The notes beneath the pieces are model-generated. The model ran no database searches. It was not told the origin of the DNA and saw nothing but the letters and a program-made list of their open reading frames with translations. 52,992 bases of DNA from NCBI GenBank assembly GCA_964369235.1, contig CAYJEQ010000011.1, forward strand, positions 1-52,992, read 5' to 3'. Within the stretch, counting starts at the first letter, position 1. Every line of letters starts with the position of its first letter. Positions 9,153-19,600 of the stretch are shown piece by piece. Source of the DNA: CAYJEQ01 sp964369235 (lineage in GTDB: Bacteria > Bacillota > Clostridia > Oscillospirales > Ruminococcaceae). Both the position numbers and the translations under genes were made by a program.

Positions 9153-9227
9153 CACCCTACTGTATACTGACCCCCAATAGTTAGATTTAATAACCTAAGG
9201 AATGGGAGGTAGGTATATAGTAGGGTG
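9153..9227. mobile_element. 75-bp palindromic element resembling paired IS3/IS150 ends
   Basis: The ends CACCCTACTGTATAC and GTATATAGTAGGGTG are inverted repeats with one mismatch. Internally, ACTGACCCCCAATAGTTAG resembles the terminal repeat of IS150-group elements as I recall it. The other half (CTAAGGAATGGGAGGTAGG) is a decayed inverted copy. There is no transposase, so it is probably a tiny non-autonomous remnant of two IS ends. It could also serve as a terminator between the convergent genes. Confidence 0.4.
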
Positions 9228-9267
9228 TTTTGCTTGGTGTGATTTATATGCAATTTATCGAAATATC

Positions 9268-10086
9268 CTATTTAAGCTTGCCAACCACAGGAAGATTAAG
9301 CTCTCTGCCATCATCGTGTTTCATAACAGCAGTAATGTCTGTACCAGCCATCTGTCCATTGTGTTCACCACCAGCCCATGCTGGGTGGTCGGTAACATCG
9401 TATACTACACCATCAACAGCCACATAAGCAGCCATGCCATCTTTACCATTATACTTACTAAGCTCTTCTAAGGTAAACTCCATATCTCCAGTCATAGCCG
9501 TTTTATCATTAGTAGCAGTTGCAGAAGTTGTAGCTTCTACAGCTGTATCAGCTGGCTTAGCAGGACTAGCTGAGGCAGTAATTTCTATAGGTGTTTCTCC
9601 AGTAACTGCCATAGTATCACCAGCAGCCATTTCATAATCTGCTAGGGTGCCTATTACAGGAAGATTAAGCTCTCTGCCGTCATCGTGTTTCATAACAGCA
9701 GTAATGTCTGTACCAGCCATCTGTCCATTGTGTTCACCACCAGCCCATGCTGGGTGGTCGGTAACATCATATACTACACCATTAACAGCCACATAGGCAG
9801 CCATGCCATCTTTACCGTTATACTTAGCAAGCTCCTCTAAGGTAAGAACCATATCACCAGCTACTGCCATTTCATTTTCTATAGTTGCTTTCTCGGTCAT
9901 GGCAATATCTTCTTCCATGGTTTCCTTCATTGTTTTTTCCTCAGTTACAGCTGGGGTAGAGCTGATGGTGGATTTTTCCATAGTTGGAGTATCATTAGTA
10001 GCTGGGGCTGGGGTGCTACAAGCTATTAGTGATACTGCTATTATAAGGGTTAATAGGGATACTAAAGATTTTTTAACTAACTTCAT
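9268..10086 (-). CDS. Lipoprotein with two cytochrome-b5-like heme-binding domains
   Basis: A 272-residue lipoprotein: signal peptide with lipobox SLIAC (Cys at about residue 23), a Thr/Glu-rich linker, then two nearly identical ~70-residue cytochrome-b5-like domains (about residues 80-150 and 202-272) joined by an Ala/Thr-rich linker. Each contains the VYDVTDHPAW and GGEHNGQ segments characteristic of the short bacterial b5-like family; the His in DHPAW and the later His in MKHDDG or GEHNG are possible heme ligands. It probably binds heme or a related molecule at the outer face of the membrane. Ribosome binding site AAAGGAG; a consensus promoter lies at 10255-10283. Electron transfer versus simple heme binding cannot be decided. 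Confidence 0.8.
   Translation of the reverse strand: MKLVKKSLVSLLTLIIAVSLIACSTPAPATNDTPTMEKSTISSTPAVTEEKTMKETMEEDIAMTEKATIENEMAVAGDMVLTLEELAKYNGKDGMAAYVAVNGVVYDVTDHPAWAGGEHNGQMAGTDITAVMKHDDGRELNLPVIGTLADYEMAAGDTMAVTGETPIEITASASPAKPADTAVEATTSATATNDKTAMTGDMEFTLEELSKYNGKDGMAAYVAVDGVVYDVTDHPAWAGGEHNGQMAGTDITAVMKHDDGRELNLPVVGKLK
9290..9486 (-). repeat. Direct repeat, copy 2 of the b5-domain coding unit
   Basis: About 197 bp, roughly 95% identical by eye to 9659-9855. The offset is 369 bp (123 codons), so the duplication is in frame. Near-identity including synonymous sites points to a recent duplication or ongoing gene conversion. Confidence 0.85.
9659..9855 (-). repeat. Direct repeat, copy 1 of the b5-domain coding unit
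   Basis: Partner of 9290-9486; encodes the N-terminal cytochrome-b5-like domain of the lipoprotein. Confidence 0.85.
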
Positions 10087-10254
10087 TTTGTTCTCCTTTA
10101 ATTATGTTACAGGTTAATAGGCTTATGATAGGTTAATGTTACTTTATGCCAGTAGTCACATATAGCTGCAGATAATAAATCTAGTAATTACAATATTTTA
10201 CAATGTGACTTAACATTACCTAGAGGGGAATGAATAGGAAAATATTGTTACCTA

Positions 10255-10283
10255 ATTATAACAGCAGATTTTTTCGATGTCAA
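10255..10283 (-). promoter_or_regulatory. Consensus sigma-A promoter of the b5 lipoprotein gene
   Basis: On the minus strand TTGACA (10283-10278) and TATAAT (10260-10255) are both perfect and are separated by exactly 17 bp. Predicted leader to the ATG at 10086 is about 160 nt. Confidence 0.65.
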
Positions 10284-10662
10284 TAAGAATATAGTTAATA
10301 TGCTGTGAATAATAATGAACAAATAAAATCATTTATGCAATACGCACAAAATCTCTAGGTTTTATATATTAGGAATGATTTTTGATTAGTATTAAATAGA
10401 TCTATAGTAATATAGAGGCTTTACAGTTGTTTAATCTTAAGATTAGATTGTATGAATAGTGGATTTTGCTATAGGAATTATCCTAAATCTGTTAAAATAG
10501 AAATGTAAACAGTTACAATTGTAATATGTTCCAAAATAATATATAAATCTTCTAAATTTATGGCTTAATTTGCAGTTTATGGTAAAATATAGATATTACT
10601 TTAGGAGAAAAAGAAGAATTTTTTCGAAATTGATAAAATAATGTATATGATTAAAGTAATAA

Positions 10663-10691
10663 TTTGACATTAATACCTACTAAAGTATAGT
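10663..10691 (+). promoter_or_regulatory. Predicted sigma-A promoter of the CIS operon
   Basis: TTGACA (10663-10668) and TATAGT (10686-10691) with a 17-bp spacer, giving a leader of about 165 nt before the first gene. The very close match suggests vegetative transcription unless a repressor acts; I identified no operator. Confidence 0.6.
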
Positions 10692-10864
10692 GCGAAAACT
10701 TAATTTATTAACTTATGTTAAAATAAATAGTGTTTTTTTACAATAATTCAATTAAATATCAGTAAAGTTTATCAAAATAATATTTTGTATCCCTATACCA
10801 AAGAATGGTTACATTATGAATTTTTTTAGGTAAAATATAGAACATGAGATAGGAGGTGTGTATC

Positions 10865-11752
10865 GTGAAAGAAATGGACAAACACGAAATAGATAGCGAT
10901 TACGCACCAGTTTCCAGTGAGGAAACTAAAGAAAAGGATGAGTCCCATAATGAGTTTTGGGAAGAATATGCGAGAATACATGCCTCCAATCATCTAACAC
11001 TAGATCAGTTTTCTGATCACACAAAAATCGAAGGATACTTCGAAAATAAACAAGTGCCTGATTTTTTAGGATGCGACCGTCTTCTCAAAATGGACAATAT
11101 GTTCGGTAGAATACAGCAAGGTTATAATCCAATGAAAAATCGGGCTTTTTTATATGCTCATATAAAAACCTCCATATATGATAGTGCTGCTTCAAGCTAT
11201 AAACGCCAGCTATCAGAGAAAACCATGTTTAGAAGTCGTAAAGATGAAAACGAGAATGTTCTATACAGCACCAAGCGAAAACCAGACACAGCAGTAATTT
11301 TATACAAGGCTGAGAATAAACCTTGGTCGGAGCATTCCATTGCCCCATATATTAGGAGAATTAACCAAGGGGCACTTAGAAAAACTATGCCATTTCTTTT
11401 AAGAGATGAGGAACTAGAGAGAATAGAAACCATTGCTAGAGAGCGTAGAGCGTTACAAGACAGCGAAGCAGAGGCTCTAGCAGAAGGTGAATATGATCAG
11501 CTAAGCAGTATTAGACTTAAAAGCCGAGAGATGCTTTATGAGGAGAATATGCTTAGCTCTATGGTAATTAAGAAGGTTTCACGCAGTAGATGGTTTTTTA
11601 AACGCCTTAACTATTCCTTTGACATACAAAAGCAGGAGATGTTTTTGTATTACCGAGATGTTAAAAAACGCCATCGTGGTGAAAATGATCAGGTTGTGGA
11701 GGATATTCCACCAATTAATCCACCAGAAAAACCAAATGAGGAAGGAAACTGA
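10865..11752 (+). CDS. First gene of the CIS operon, unknown function
   Basis: About 295 residues, highly charged, soluble, no signal peptide or membrane helix. The longest frame begins at a GTG at 10856 that overlaps the AGGAGG ribosome binding site (10851-10856), so the GTG at 10865, eight bases after it, is chosen. Residues 15-50 are acidic. A basic helical middle section (about 80-235) contains a long charged helix (about 185-230), and the C-terminal tail is Pro/Glu-rich. I do not recognise a family. Its position directly before the CIS AAA+ ATPase (6-bp spacing) suggests a partner or adaptor of that ATPase, but this is inference from context only. Confidence 0.65.
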   Translation: MKEMDKHEIDSDYAPVSSEETKEKDESHNEFWEEYARIHASNHLTLDQFSDHTKIEGYFENKQVPDFLGCDRLLKMDNMFGRIQQGYNPMKNRAFLYAHIKTSIYDSAASSYKRQLSEKTMFRSRKDENENVLYSTKRKPDTAVILYKAENKPWSEHSIAPYIRRINQGALRKTMPFLLRDEELERIETIARERRALQDSEAEALAEGEYDQLSSIRLKSREMLYEENMLSSMVIKKVSRSRWFFKRLNYSFDIQKQEMFLYYRDVKKRHRGENDQVVEDIPPINPPEKPNEEGN

Positions 11753-11758
11753 GTATAA

Positions 11759-13555
11759 ATGTGGGAAAAACAGATTTTTGATTTAGAACTTAATAGTCCC
11801 ATATTTACAGTAGGGGCTATGGCTCTAGAAGATATAGACAGAGCTTTAGATTTGTTAAAAGAACTAGAGAATACCCTACCTACATTACCCCATATAAGAA
11901 GCGTACTTGATTTAACCTATGAAGATATGCTTCTTACTTGTTATGTAATGGAAAAAATTTTTACTCAGGGTACACCTATTACCACACAGCAGTACTTACA
12001 ATTAAATAAAAAACTAAAACTACCTGAAAGCAGCCCTCTACCTGCTACCCTTTACTGGAGCAATAGGGGAATTGCTATTAGTCAGGTTTGCAGAGATTTT
12101 CTCCTTATGAGGGAGCCACAGCTTCCAGAAGGTGTAGAGTTAATGATACCTAGTGAGGGCAGTGTATATCATAATGAAGATATTATAGAGGAGATAGGAC
12201 AGTTTATTAACTACTATCTAACTAAACCACAGCTTACAGCCACAGTGGCGCTACAGTCACCGAAATCTACTGGGAAAAAATTTATTCTATCCAAAGCAGC
12301 AGAGAGTTTAGGCAGTTCACTACTGCTTATTAATCATAATAGCAGCCTTAACTATGGGGAGATTACCCTAGCAGCTTCCCTTTATAATGCTTTGGTATGT
12401 TTTGTGGACTACAGTGAAAAAAGCAGTGGAAAACTAAAAGAGCTACAAAAACACCTTGGGATTATGCTTATAACCACCACTGAGGATTGTAAGGTGGTAG
12501 GGGATATAGTTTTAAAAAGAAAACTTAAGCCTATAGCACCTAATCAGATTGAAAATATGATAAATTCTCATATTAAAGATATTAGCCCTACTACTTTAAA
12601 AGAGATTAGTAAACTTCCCCTTACAGTGGACACATTAATGTCGGCACTGCCTCAACTTATATGGGAAACTAGCAAAAAAAGTCTTACTGATGACATGGTA
12701 AAGTCAATTATAGCTAGAGAGAATAAGCCGGATTTTGCTGGGACAGCTACACCGTTAATCACAGGGAAGAAACTTTCAGATATTATACTGCCTAATGAGC
12801 AGTGGGAAAGTCTTAAAAACATATGTGACTTTGCTAGAAATCAGCATATTGTTTATGACAATTGGGGTTTTAAAGAAAAAATTCCCTACGGCAGAGGTAT
12901 TACAGCACTGTTTTACGGTGCCAGTGGTACAGGGAAAACCCTAGCAGCCACAGCCCTTGCCAATGAGATAGGCAAACCCATCTACAGGGTGGATTTATCC
13001 CAGTTAACCAGTAAATATGTAGGGGAAACCCAAAAAAATATAGGTAAAATCTTTGATACAGCCCAGATAGGGGATTGTATACTTTTCTTTGACGAGGCAG
13101 ATGCACTTTTTAGCAGGAGAACTGACAATAATGATGCTCAGGATAAACATGCTAATGGGGAAATAGCCTACCTACTACAGAAAACCGAAGAATATGAGGG
13201 GATTACCATTCTAGCCACCAATCTACTACAGAGTTTTGATGAGGCATTTCGCAGAAGGATTAATTTTATGATTAGATTTCCTATGCCTAATGAGGAGTTA
13301 AGGCTTAAGCTGTGGCAGAATATATTCCCAACTAATGCACCACTAGAAGAAGTGGACATGGAGTTTTTAGCTAAGGAATTTGAGCTATCAGGGGCTGGCA
13401 TTAAAAATGCCTCGGTAAACGCAGCCCTACTAGCAGCAAGTAAATCAGGGGTTATATCCATGGCAGAGATAATAAGTGCTATTAAATGGGAGTATCACAA
13501 ACTTGGAAAACATATGGATCCAAGAATAATTACCATGTATGGTAGTGGAGAGTAA
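11759..13555 (+). CDS. CIS-associated AAA+ ATPase (Afp15-like)
   Basis: A 598-residue protein whose C-terminal half (about 340-590) is an AAA+ domain: Walker A GASGTGKT near 387-394, Walker B ILFFDEADALF near 441-451, sensor-1 ILATN near 484-488, and arginine residues AFRRR near 495-499. The region between Walker A and B (SKYVGETQKNIGKIF) is typical of the ATPases of extracellular CIS clusters. Residues 170-330 look like a second, degenerate AAA-like domain: KSTGKKF stands where a Walker A would be. Homologues in eCIS clusters are thought to assist particle assembly or cargo loading. It is separated from the previous gene by six bases, with a GGAAGGAAAC ribosome binding site inside that gene's end. 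Confidence 0.88.
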   Translation: MWEKQIFDLELNSPIFTVGAMALEDIDRALDLLKELENTLPTLPHIRSVLDLTYEDMLLTCYVMEKIFTQGTPITTQQYLQLNKKLKLPESSPLPATLYWSNRGIAISQVCRDFLLMREPQLPEGVELMIPSEGSVYHNEDIIEEIGQFINYYLTKPQLTATVALQSPKSTGKKFILSKAAESLGSSLLLINHNSSLNYGEITLAASLYNALVCFVDYSEKSSGKLKELQKHLGIMLITTTEDCKVVGDIVLKRKLKPIAPNQIENMINSHIKDISPTTLKEISKLPLTVDTLMSALPQLIWETSKKSLTDDMVKSIIARENKPDFAGTATPLITGKKLSDIILPNEQWESLKNICDFARNQHIVYDNWGFKEKIPYGRGITALFYGASGTGKTLAATALANEIGKPIYRVDLSQLTSKYVGETQKNIGKIFDTAQIGDCILFFDEADALFSRRTDNNDAQDKHANGEIAYLLQKTEEYEGITILATNLLQSFDEAFRRRINFMIRFPMPNEELRLKLWQNIFPTNAPLEEVDMEFLAKEFELSGAGIKNASVNAALLAASKSGVISMAEIISAIKWEYHKLGKHMDPRIITMYGSGE

Positions 13556-13600
13556 ATCAAAAAAAGATTTATAACATCTAAGGAAGGATGGAAAGTAAGG

Positions 13601-16600
13601 ATGAAATTTAACTTTAAAAGACTGAGCACTTTAATGTTAGCTATAATTATATCGGTGGTGGCAATTCCTATACAGGTTTTTGAGGATTTAGGAGGGATTA
13701 TTACTGCCCAGGCAGCAAACAGATATACTGTAGGTACATCTGATGAATTTAGAAATCTATATAGAGACGGTATTTTTGCTCAAAGCAGTGCTCATATAGA
13801 ATTTACTGATGACTTTACCATATATATTAATGATTTTGATGATGGTGGTAGCCTTGCTTATGTAAATCGAGATCTTAACGCTACCATAGATGGAGGTAAT
13901 CACGATATTAGAATTTATAGTAGTGATTATACTATTAATAATGGTATTTTTAATTATATAGGAAATAATGGTAGTATTAACAATGTAAACTTTAAGATGC
14001 ATATATTTAGTGGGCACACTATTAGAGATAGTAAACGCGGTGAAAAACTAGGGATAATAGCTAATCAAAACTACGGTAAAATATCTCAAGTTACTATGAC
14101 CCCTTATAATGCTGCTGAAATTACAGTAAATGTTGCTATAGACAATATTGATGATTTAACCTTTGGGTTATTAGTTGGATACAATGATGGAATTATTGAA
14201 GATGTATATGTTGAGGATATCAACATAAACTTTACTATTTCTAGCAATTTATGGGCTAAGATAGGATTGTTAGTAGGTGAAAATGAAGGTTATATAAGAA
14301 ATGTAGTAGTAGTTAATACTATAGTACTTTTAAAAACCACATATACTGCTCTTAACTATGGCGAAGATGATGTATATGTAGGCATTGTAGCAGGTGATTC
14401 AAGATATGGTGATATAAATGAGGTATTATTATATGATGGTAGTAGCACCGAAGAAGGTTATTATAATGGAGATTTAAGCCAAAAAGTTGAAATCAGTGGA
14501 TATGTATTAAATGAAATCGGTAATGGTGTGGCAAACTATGACTATGAAGTAAACCAAACAAAAAGTAATGTGTTTATGGGTTATTTAAGTGGGACAGTAG
14601 GCAGTAGTGCATACTCAAACTATGTAGGCAGAGAATATGAGTCTAACGAAAATACAGCCTATTTTGCAGTTAATAATGATGATGGTAATAGCAATTATAG
14701 CTCGGTAATAGATGCTATTAATGATAGCGGTTCACCTTTTATTCAGCTATCCCCAGGAAATCCAGGGCTATCATGGCAACAAGAACCAATTGCTATCCCA
14801 TCTATTCAAGAAGATTCATCTGGCAACCTAGATGATTTGGAGTTTATAATCCAACATCCAGGCAATAAATTAGATGAAAACATACTGGTCAATTACGAAA
14901 TAACATACTCAGAGCAAGGGCAGGTATCTACTACAGGTGTAACACCTAGCTTCTCTAAATCTCCTAAAACTCTAAAAGCTGTTGACAGCATAATGGTGGA
15001 TATTAGCACAAGCTCTGTGGCTAATTGGGTGGTTTTAGATGATAGTGTGGTGTTAATGGCAGGTCAGTCCTATCCCATAAGAGCCAATATTAGTGGGACA
15101 AACCTACAGACCAGTGATTTTAATGAAAGTTCACTGGTTTGGGATGTTAGTGGTGCTAATGTGGTTGGTGGTAATCTAGTTATAGATGCAGCTACTGCTA
15201 ACGATACAGCAATAAGCGTAACTGCTACTGTTACAATAGCAGGAATAGATGGAGGTAGCCTACAAAAAAATTTAACTGTTGATGGAAAGGTTACCAAGAT
15301 AGCTACCTTAAATGCTGACTGGCAGGAAAAACTAAAAATCGAAATTGGAGATAAATTATATACAGGAGTAACAGATTTTGCAGAAAACCATACAGTGTTA
15401 ACATTAAATGATGAGGGTACATTAGTTAATGATACATCTGTAGCTGTATCTATTACCTTACCTATTGATACCTGGACAGCAGGTGATAAGGATCCTAACT
15501 TTAGTTGGTCCCTTAGTGGTAGCCCAGTAGGGATAGCTTTAGAACCTAGTGATACCAATACCCTAACGGCTACTTTAACCCCAGAGTTATGGAATGCTAA
15601 TAACACCTCATTTACAATTAATTTTTCTGTTACAGATAGTACAGGAAAAAAAGATGAAAGCTTAAAGTTTATAGTTATAAAGGCTAAGCCCACTATAGAA
15701 CTTACAGTTGCTGATATATCACATACTGATTTTAGTAATAGTGGTACTACTATAAGTAGCTCTAGTCTAGTATATACAGCAGGTACAGGAGTAAATGAAG
15801 AAACCGCTACATTTACTAGTGGGGATTTAACTGGAGTAGGTAGCTTTAGCTACACTGAGGTAGGTACTCCAACTAATGCCAATGTAAATATTAGTGGTAC
15901 AACTATAACATCTACTCCTTGGATAGCAACACAGGCTGGGCAACAAAGTGAAGAAGTAGGAGTAAAGGCTACATTTATATTTGATGGTAGTAGTGGTGCT
16001 GCAACAAGAACAGTTAGCGATAGTAATAGTAATACATTTAATGTATCGGTGCCTTTAAGTAGCTTATCTGTAAGTAATGCTATAGACAGTGTTGTAGATA
16101 GCTGGGCTCATAGTCCAGAAGTTGATGAGACATCTACTGGGCAGGCGTATTTGATACTAACACAGGGAAGTACAAATCATCGGGTAACCGATACTATTAG
16201 TGATGGAATTACTTGGACTATTTCTCCAGTAGCACCCCACAGTATTAGTAAGACAGGTGAAATTACATATGCCACTACTGCAGCAGCTGCTTCTACAGAC
16301 TATACAATCACAGCAGATATACCTGATAACATTACAATAGGTGGGACTAATATAGATGTAGCATCACCTTTAACTAATCCAACTGCTACAGTAGCAGTTA
16401 CTATATTAGCAAAAGCAGCACCGACTCCAACACCAGTAATTACCCCAACCCCAACACCAGCTGGAGATGAAACTGATTCTACTTTCTCGGTAGATGATGG
16501 TGGCAATGCTAATCCAACACCAACACCAACATCTCAGCCAACCCCAACAGAAGTAGCCCAGCCAACTCCAACACCAACTGGTGGGGGAACAGGTGGAGAA

Positions 16601-19600
16601 ATTTTTAATCAACCACAACCTATTGATGAGAATAGTAATGGGCTGATTACTAATACTAGGGGCACTTTTAACTATGATGGTGTGATTAAAGGAATGGAGT
16701 TTAACAGCTTTGACCACAGTGTGACAAATATGGATTTTACAGGTGATATCTATCACAGCACTGCTAATATGCCACTATTATTAAATAGAGATAATGCCTT
16801 AGTGAATATGTCTAGCAGATCAGTAGAATATGATGAAATTTATAGGGATCTATATTTGTCTACAAATTCTTCTAATAGCAACTTTAATGTTATGTTAGAG
16901 GAAATCGATGATATACCAGATGTAGAAGAAAAGTTTGCTTATATTATCATTGATAATACTAATACAGCTATAAATGAGGCAATAGCTAATCAAAGCATAA
17001 TAAGGAACTCAGATGGTAAACTGGAAATTGCCTTTGATGAGGACTCTCTTCAGCCTAAAGATAGTAAAATAGCAGATCAATTAAATATATCTGTTCAGAA
17101 TAATCAGCTACTTATTATTACTAGGTTTACTCAACCTGGATATGATTATGCCCAAGGTAACACCTTAGTGTTTGAAGTTAATTCCAGTGGAGATGATTTT
17201 CAGTTGTCATCATTTAGCAATACACCTAATACAGGAGTAGCCACTGAGACATATAACATAAACGGTAGCTATACATTTACTCCTAGTAACCAAGCTCCAT
17301 TTACTACTACAATGGAACAGGTAAGGGCGGATAATAATGCAGACCGAGGTTTTAATCTTATTGATGGTTCTACTGTTACATTAATAACTGAAACAATTTA
17401 CAAAGGTAGTGTAATGAGCAATAACATAGCACAGTATGTAATTGTTGGACCACCAGCTCCTCCTTTTATAGATCCTATGGCATCGGATGACCTAAGTATA
17501 TCAGGAAATGAGAATATTAGACTGTATACTGAGCAGGGCGAAGTTATTATCTATTTTACATTAACAGAACTAGCACCAGAAGGTAAAAATATATATGATG
17601 CTAGTGATACTGCCACTCCTGTAACCTTTAACGCAGGTGGTGCAAATAGCCCAAGTGAAGATTATTATGGTGAAGTGTATAAGGTAGAGGGATCTACTAT
17701 TGATATTCCTTTCTTCTATGATCGTAGCAACATGGTTATAACAGCTTGGACTACCAATAGCGCAGGTGATGATAAGAGTGATTACATTCAAAGTAGTTAT
17801 AATGATTCAATGAGAGAGGCAGCCCCAGAGGCACAGCTATATATAACCAATACTGCCAACGAAACTAGAAGACAGGTAGAGGATAGTCCAGAGGGTAATA
17901 TAGAGTTTTCTAGAGATGGCGCTAAGTTATGGTTGGTAAATGCTGATGGTAATAGCTATGAGGCTCCATACGAAATAGCATACACAATATCACAACAGCC
18001 TATTGTCGGCCCTGAATATGATGAAATATATGACGATGTTGATGGTATAGATATACAGCAAGACCTAGGTATTGATGCTATACTTTATGGTGCAGTGGAT
18101 ACAGTTTATGTATATTTTAAAGGGAAGCACCCTAGTGAAACCTATGAGTTTGAAGCATCTTTTCAGGTGCACTTCTTAGAAGGTTACCAGAGCCCCTCTA
18201 TATCAAGAGTAGCACTGGTAGAAGGCCAGTTTGTAGATATGGATACCAATGTTCTTACAGGTGCTTATCTACCACAAGGGGCTAAACTTACCTTTGAGAT
18301 AAACTCACAAGACATACCAGAGGAATTTAAAGATTCTGATGGAGATGGAAAAATCACTGTAAATGGTACATTAAGTGAAATAGGATCCTACCAGCAGAAT
18401 ATACCTAATATTCAGTATGCAGTAGCACCATTTGATAAAGATGATACGCCTCCTACATGGAATAGCTTAACTTCAGGTATTAAAGCCTATACAATAGGCT
18501 CACCAGAAATTATCTATGATGATCAGACTGTAGCTGCTGTACAGGAATCTCCAATTGAACTAACAGGTACTCCTGGACAAAAAATTGTATTGTATATAAG
18601 GGTAAATACTCCAAGTATTAATGCATCGGAAAATGCAGGAGTAGTAGAACAGTTTATATTTAATGTACAGGAAAAATTAGGTGATTTGACCTATACCATA
18701 ATTGATGGTAATGAGGAAAAGATAATATATGATTCTGGAGATGCTGATGCTGTAATGCCAGCAGGGCTTAAAGTAGGAGATGTTATTAATATCAATATTA
18801 ATAATGCTGATTTAAGTGCTCCAACAGAGATATACTATACCACTAATGTAGGTGTACCTGACATTACACAGGCGATGATTGATGAGGCACAAAGTGGTCT
18901 TGCAGATGTTGATGATCCAAACGCTCTACAACTATATAACAGTACACTAGGAATACCTGTAGTATACAGTAGCTCAAAGAATATTAATATCCGTGCAGTG
19001 GCTACTCCTCCTATACTGGATACCTCCAATAATTTTAGAAAAAGCACAAGTAATAATATAGCACTTTCCTATGTATTAGAGGAGCTTCCAGATGCAGAGA
19101 TAACAGTCGCTGATCCAGTTTCTGAAACATCATCACCTTTAGCAGTTCCTAGAAACTCTCTAGTAACCCTAAGTAGTGCAACGGAAAATGCCTATATTTA
19201 CTACACAGTAAATAATACATTAGCCAGTGCATTAGATCCTAGCAGGTATGAAGAATTACTAGATGATTTAGAAAATGCAGAGGTAGGTACACCAGAGTAT
19301 GAAGCAGCACAACAAGCACTGGATAATGAGCCTACAAAAAGAGTGGAATCAGGTGGATCAGTTAAGGTAGAGCACGGTGAAAATGGTAGATTTGTACTTA
19401 CTACCATAGCCAGCCAAATACTAGAAGCTGGTGCTACCTTTGGGCCATCACAGAAGGCGACATTTGACTATAGCTTAGCTAAGGCATCTGCTCCTACCAG
19501 TAACCCAGCAACAATGACATTACAGCAGTCAGAAGATGATGATACAGTATCTGCTGTAATACCTAAAGACACACCAATCAGACTTATATCCACCATTAAT

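Larger units (their letters stand above)
8919..9267. other. Convergent intergenic region
   Basis: It contains the surface-protein terminator (8983-9009) and a 75-bp palindromic IS-end-like element (9153-9227). No coding sequence is supported between 9010 and 9152 or 9228 and 9267. Confidence 0.6.
10087..10864. other. Divergent regulatory region upstream of the CIS operon
   Basis: About 780 bp of very AT-rich non-coding DNA. It holds the minus-strand promoter of the b5 lipoprotein (10255-10283) and the predicted CIS promoter (10663-10691). The ~165-nt CIS leader is AT-rich with no obvious riboswitch fold. I see no open frame with a ribosome binding site. Confidence 0.6.

Noticed and set aside
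12290..12320. Frameshift or split of the AAA+ gene
   Set aside because: The frame is continuous over 598 codons and all AAA+ motifs are present; the degenerate N-terminal AAA-like half is a domain feature, not damage.
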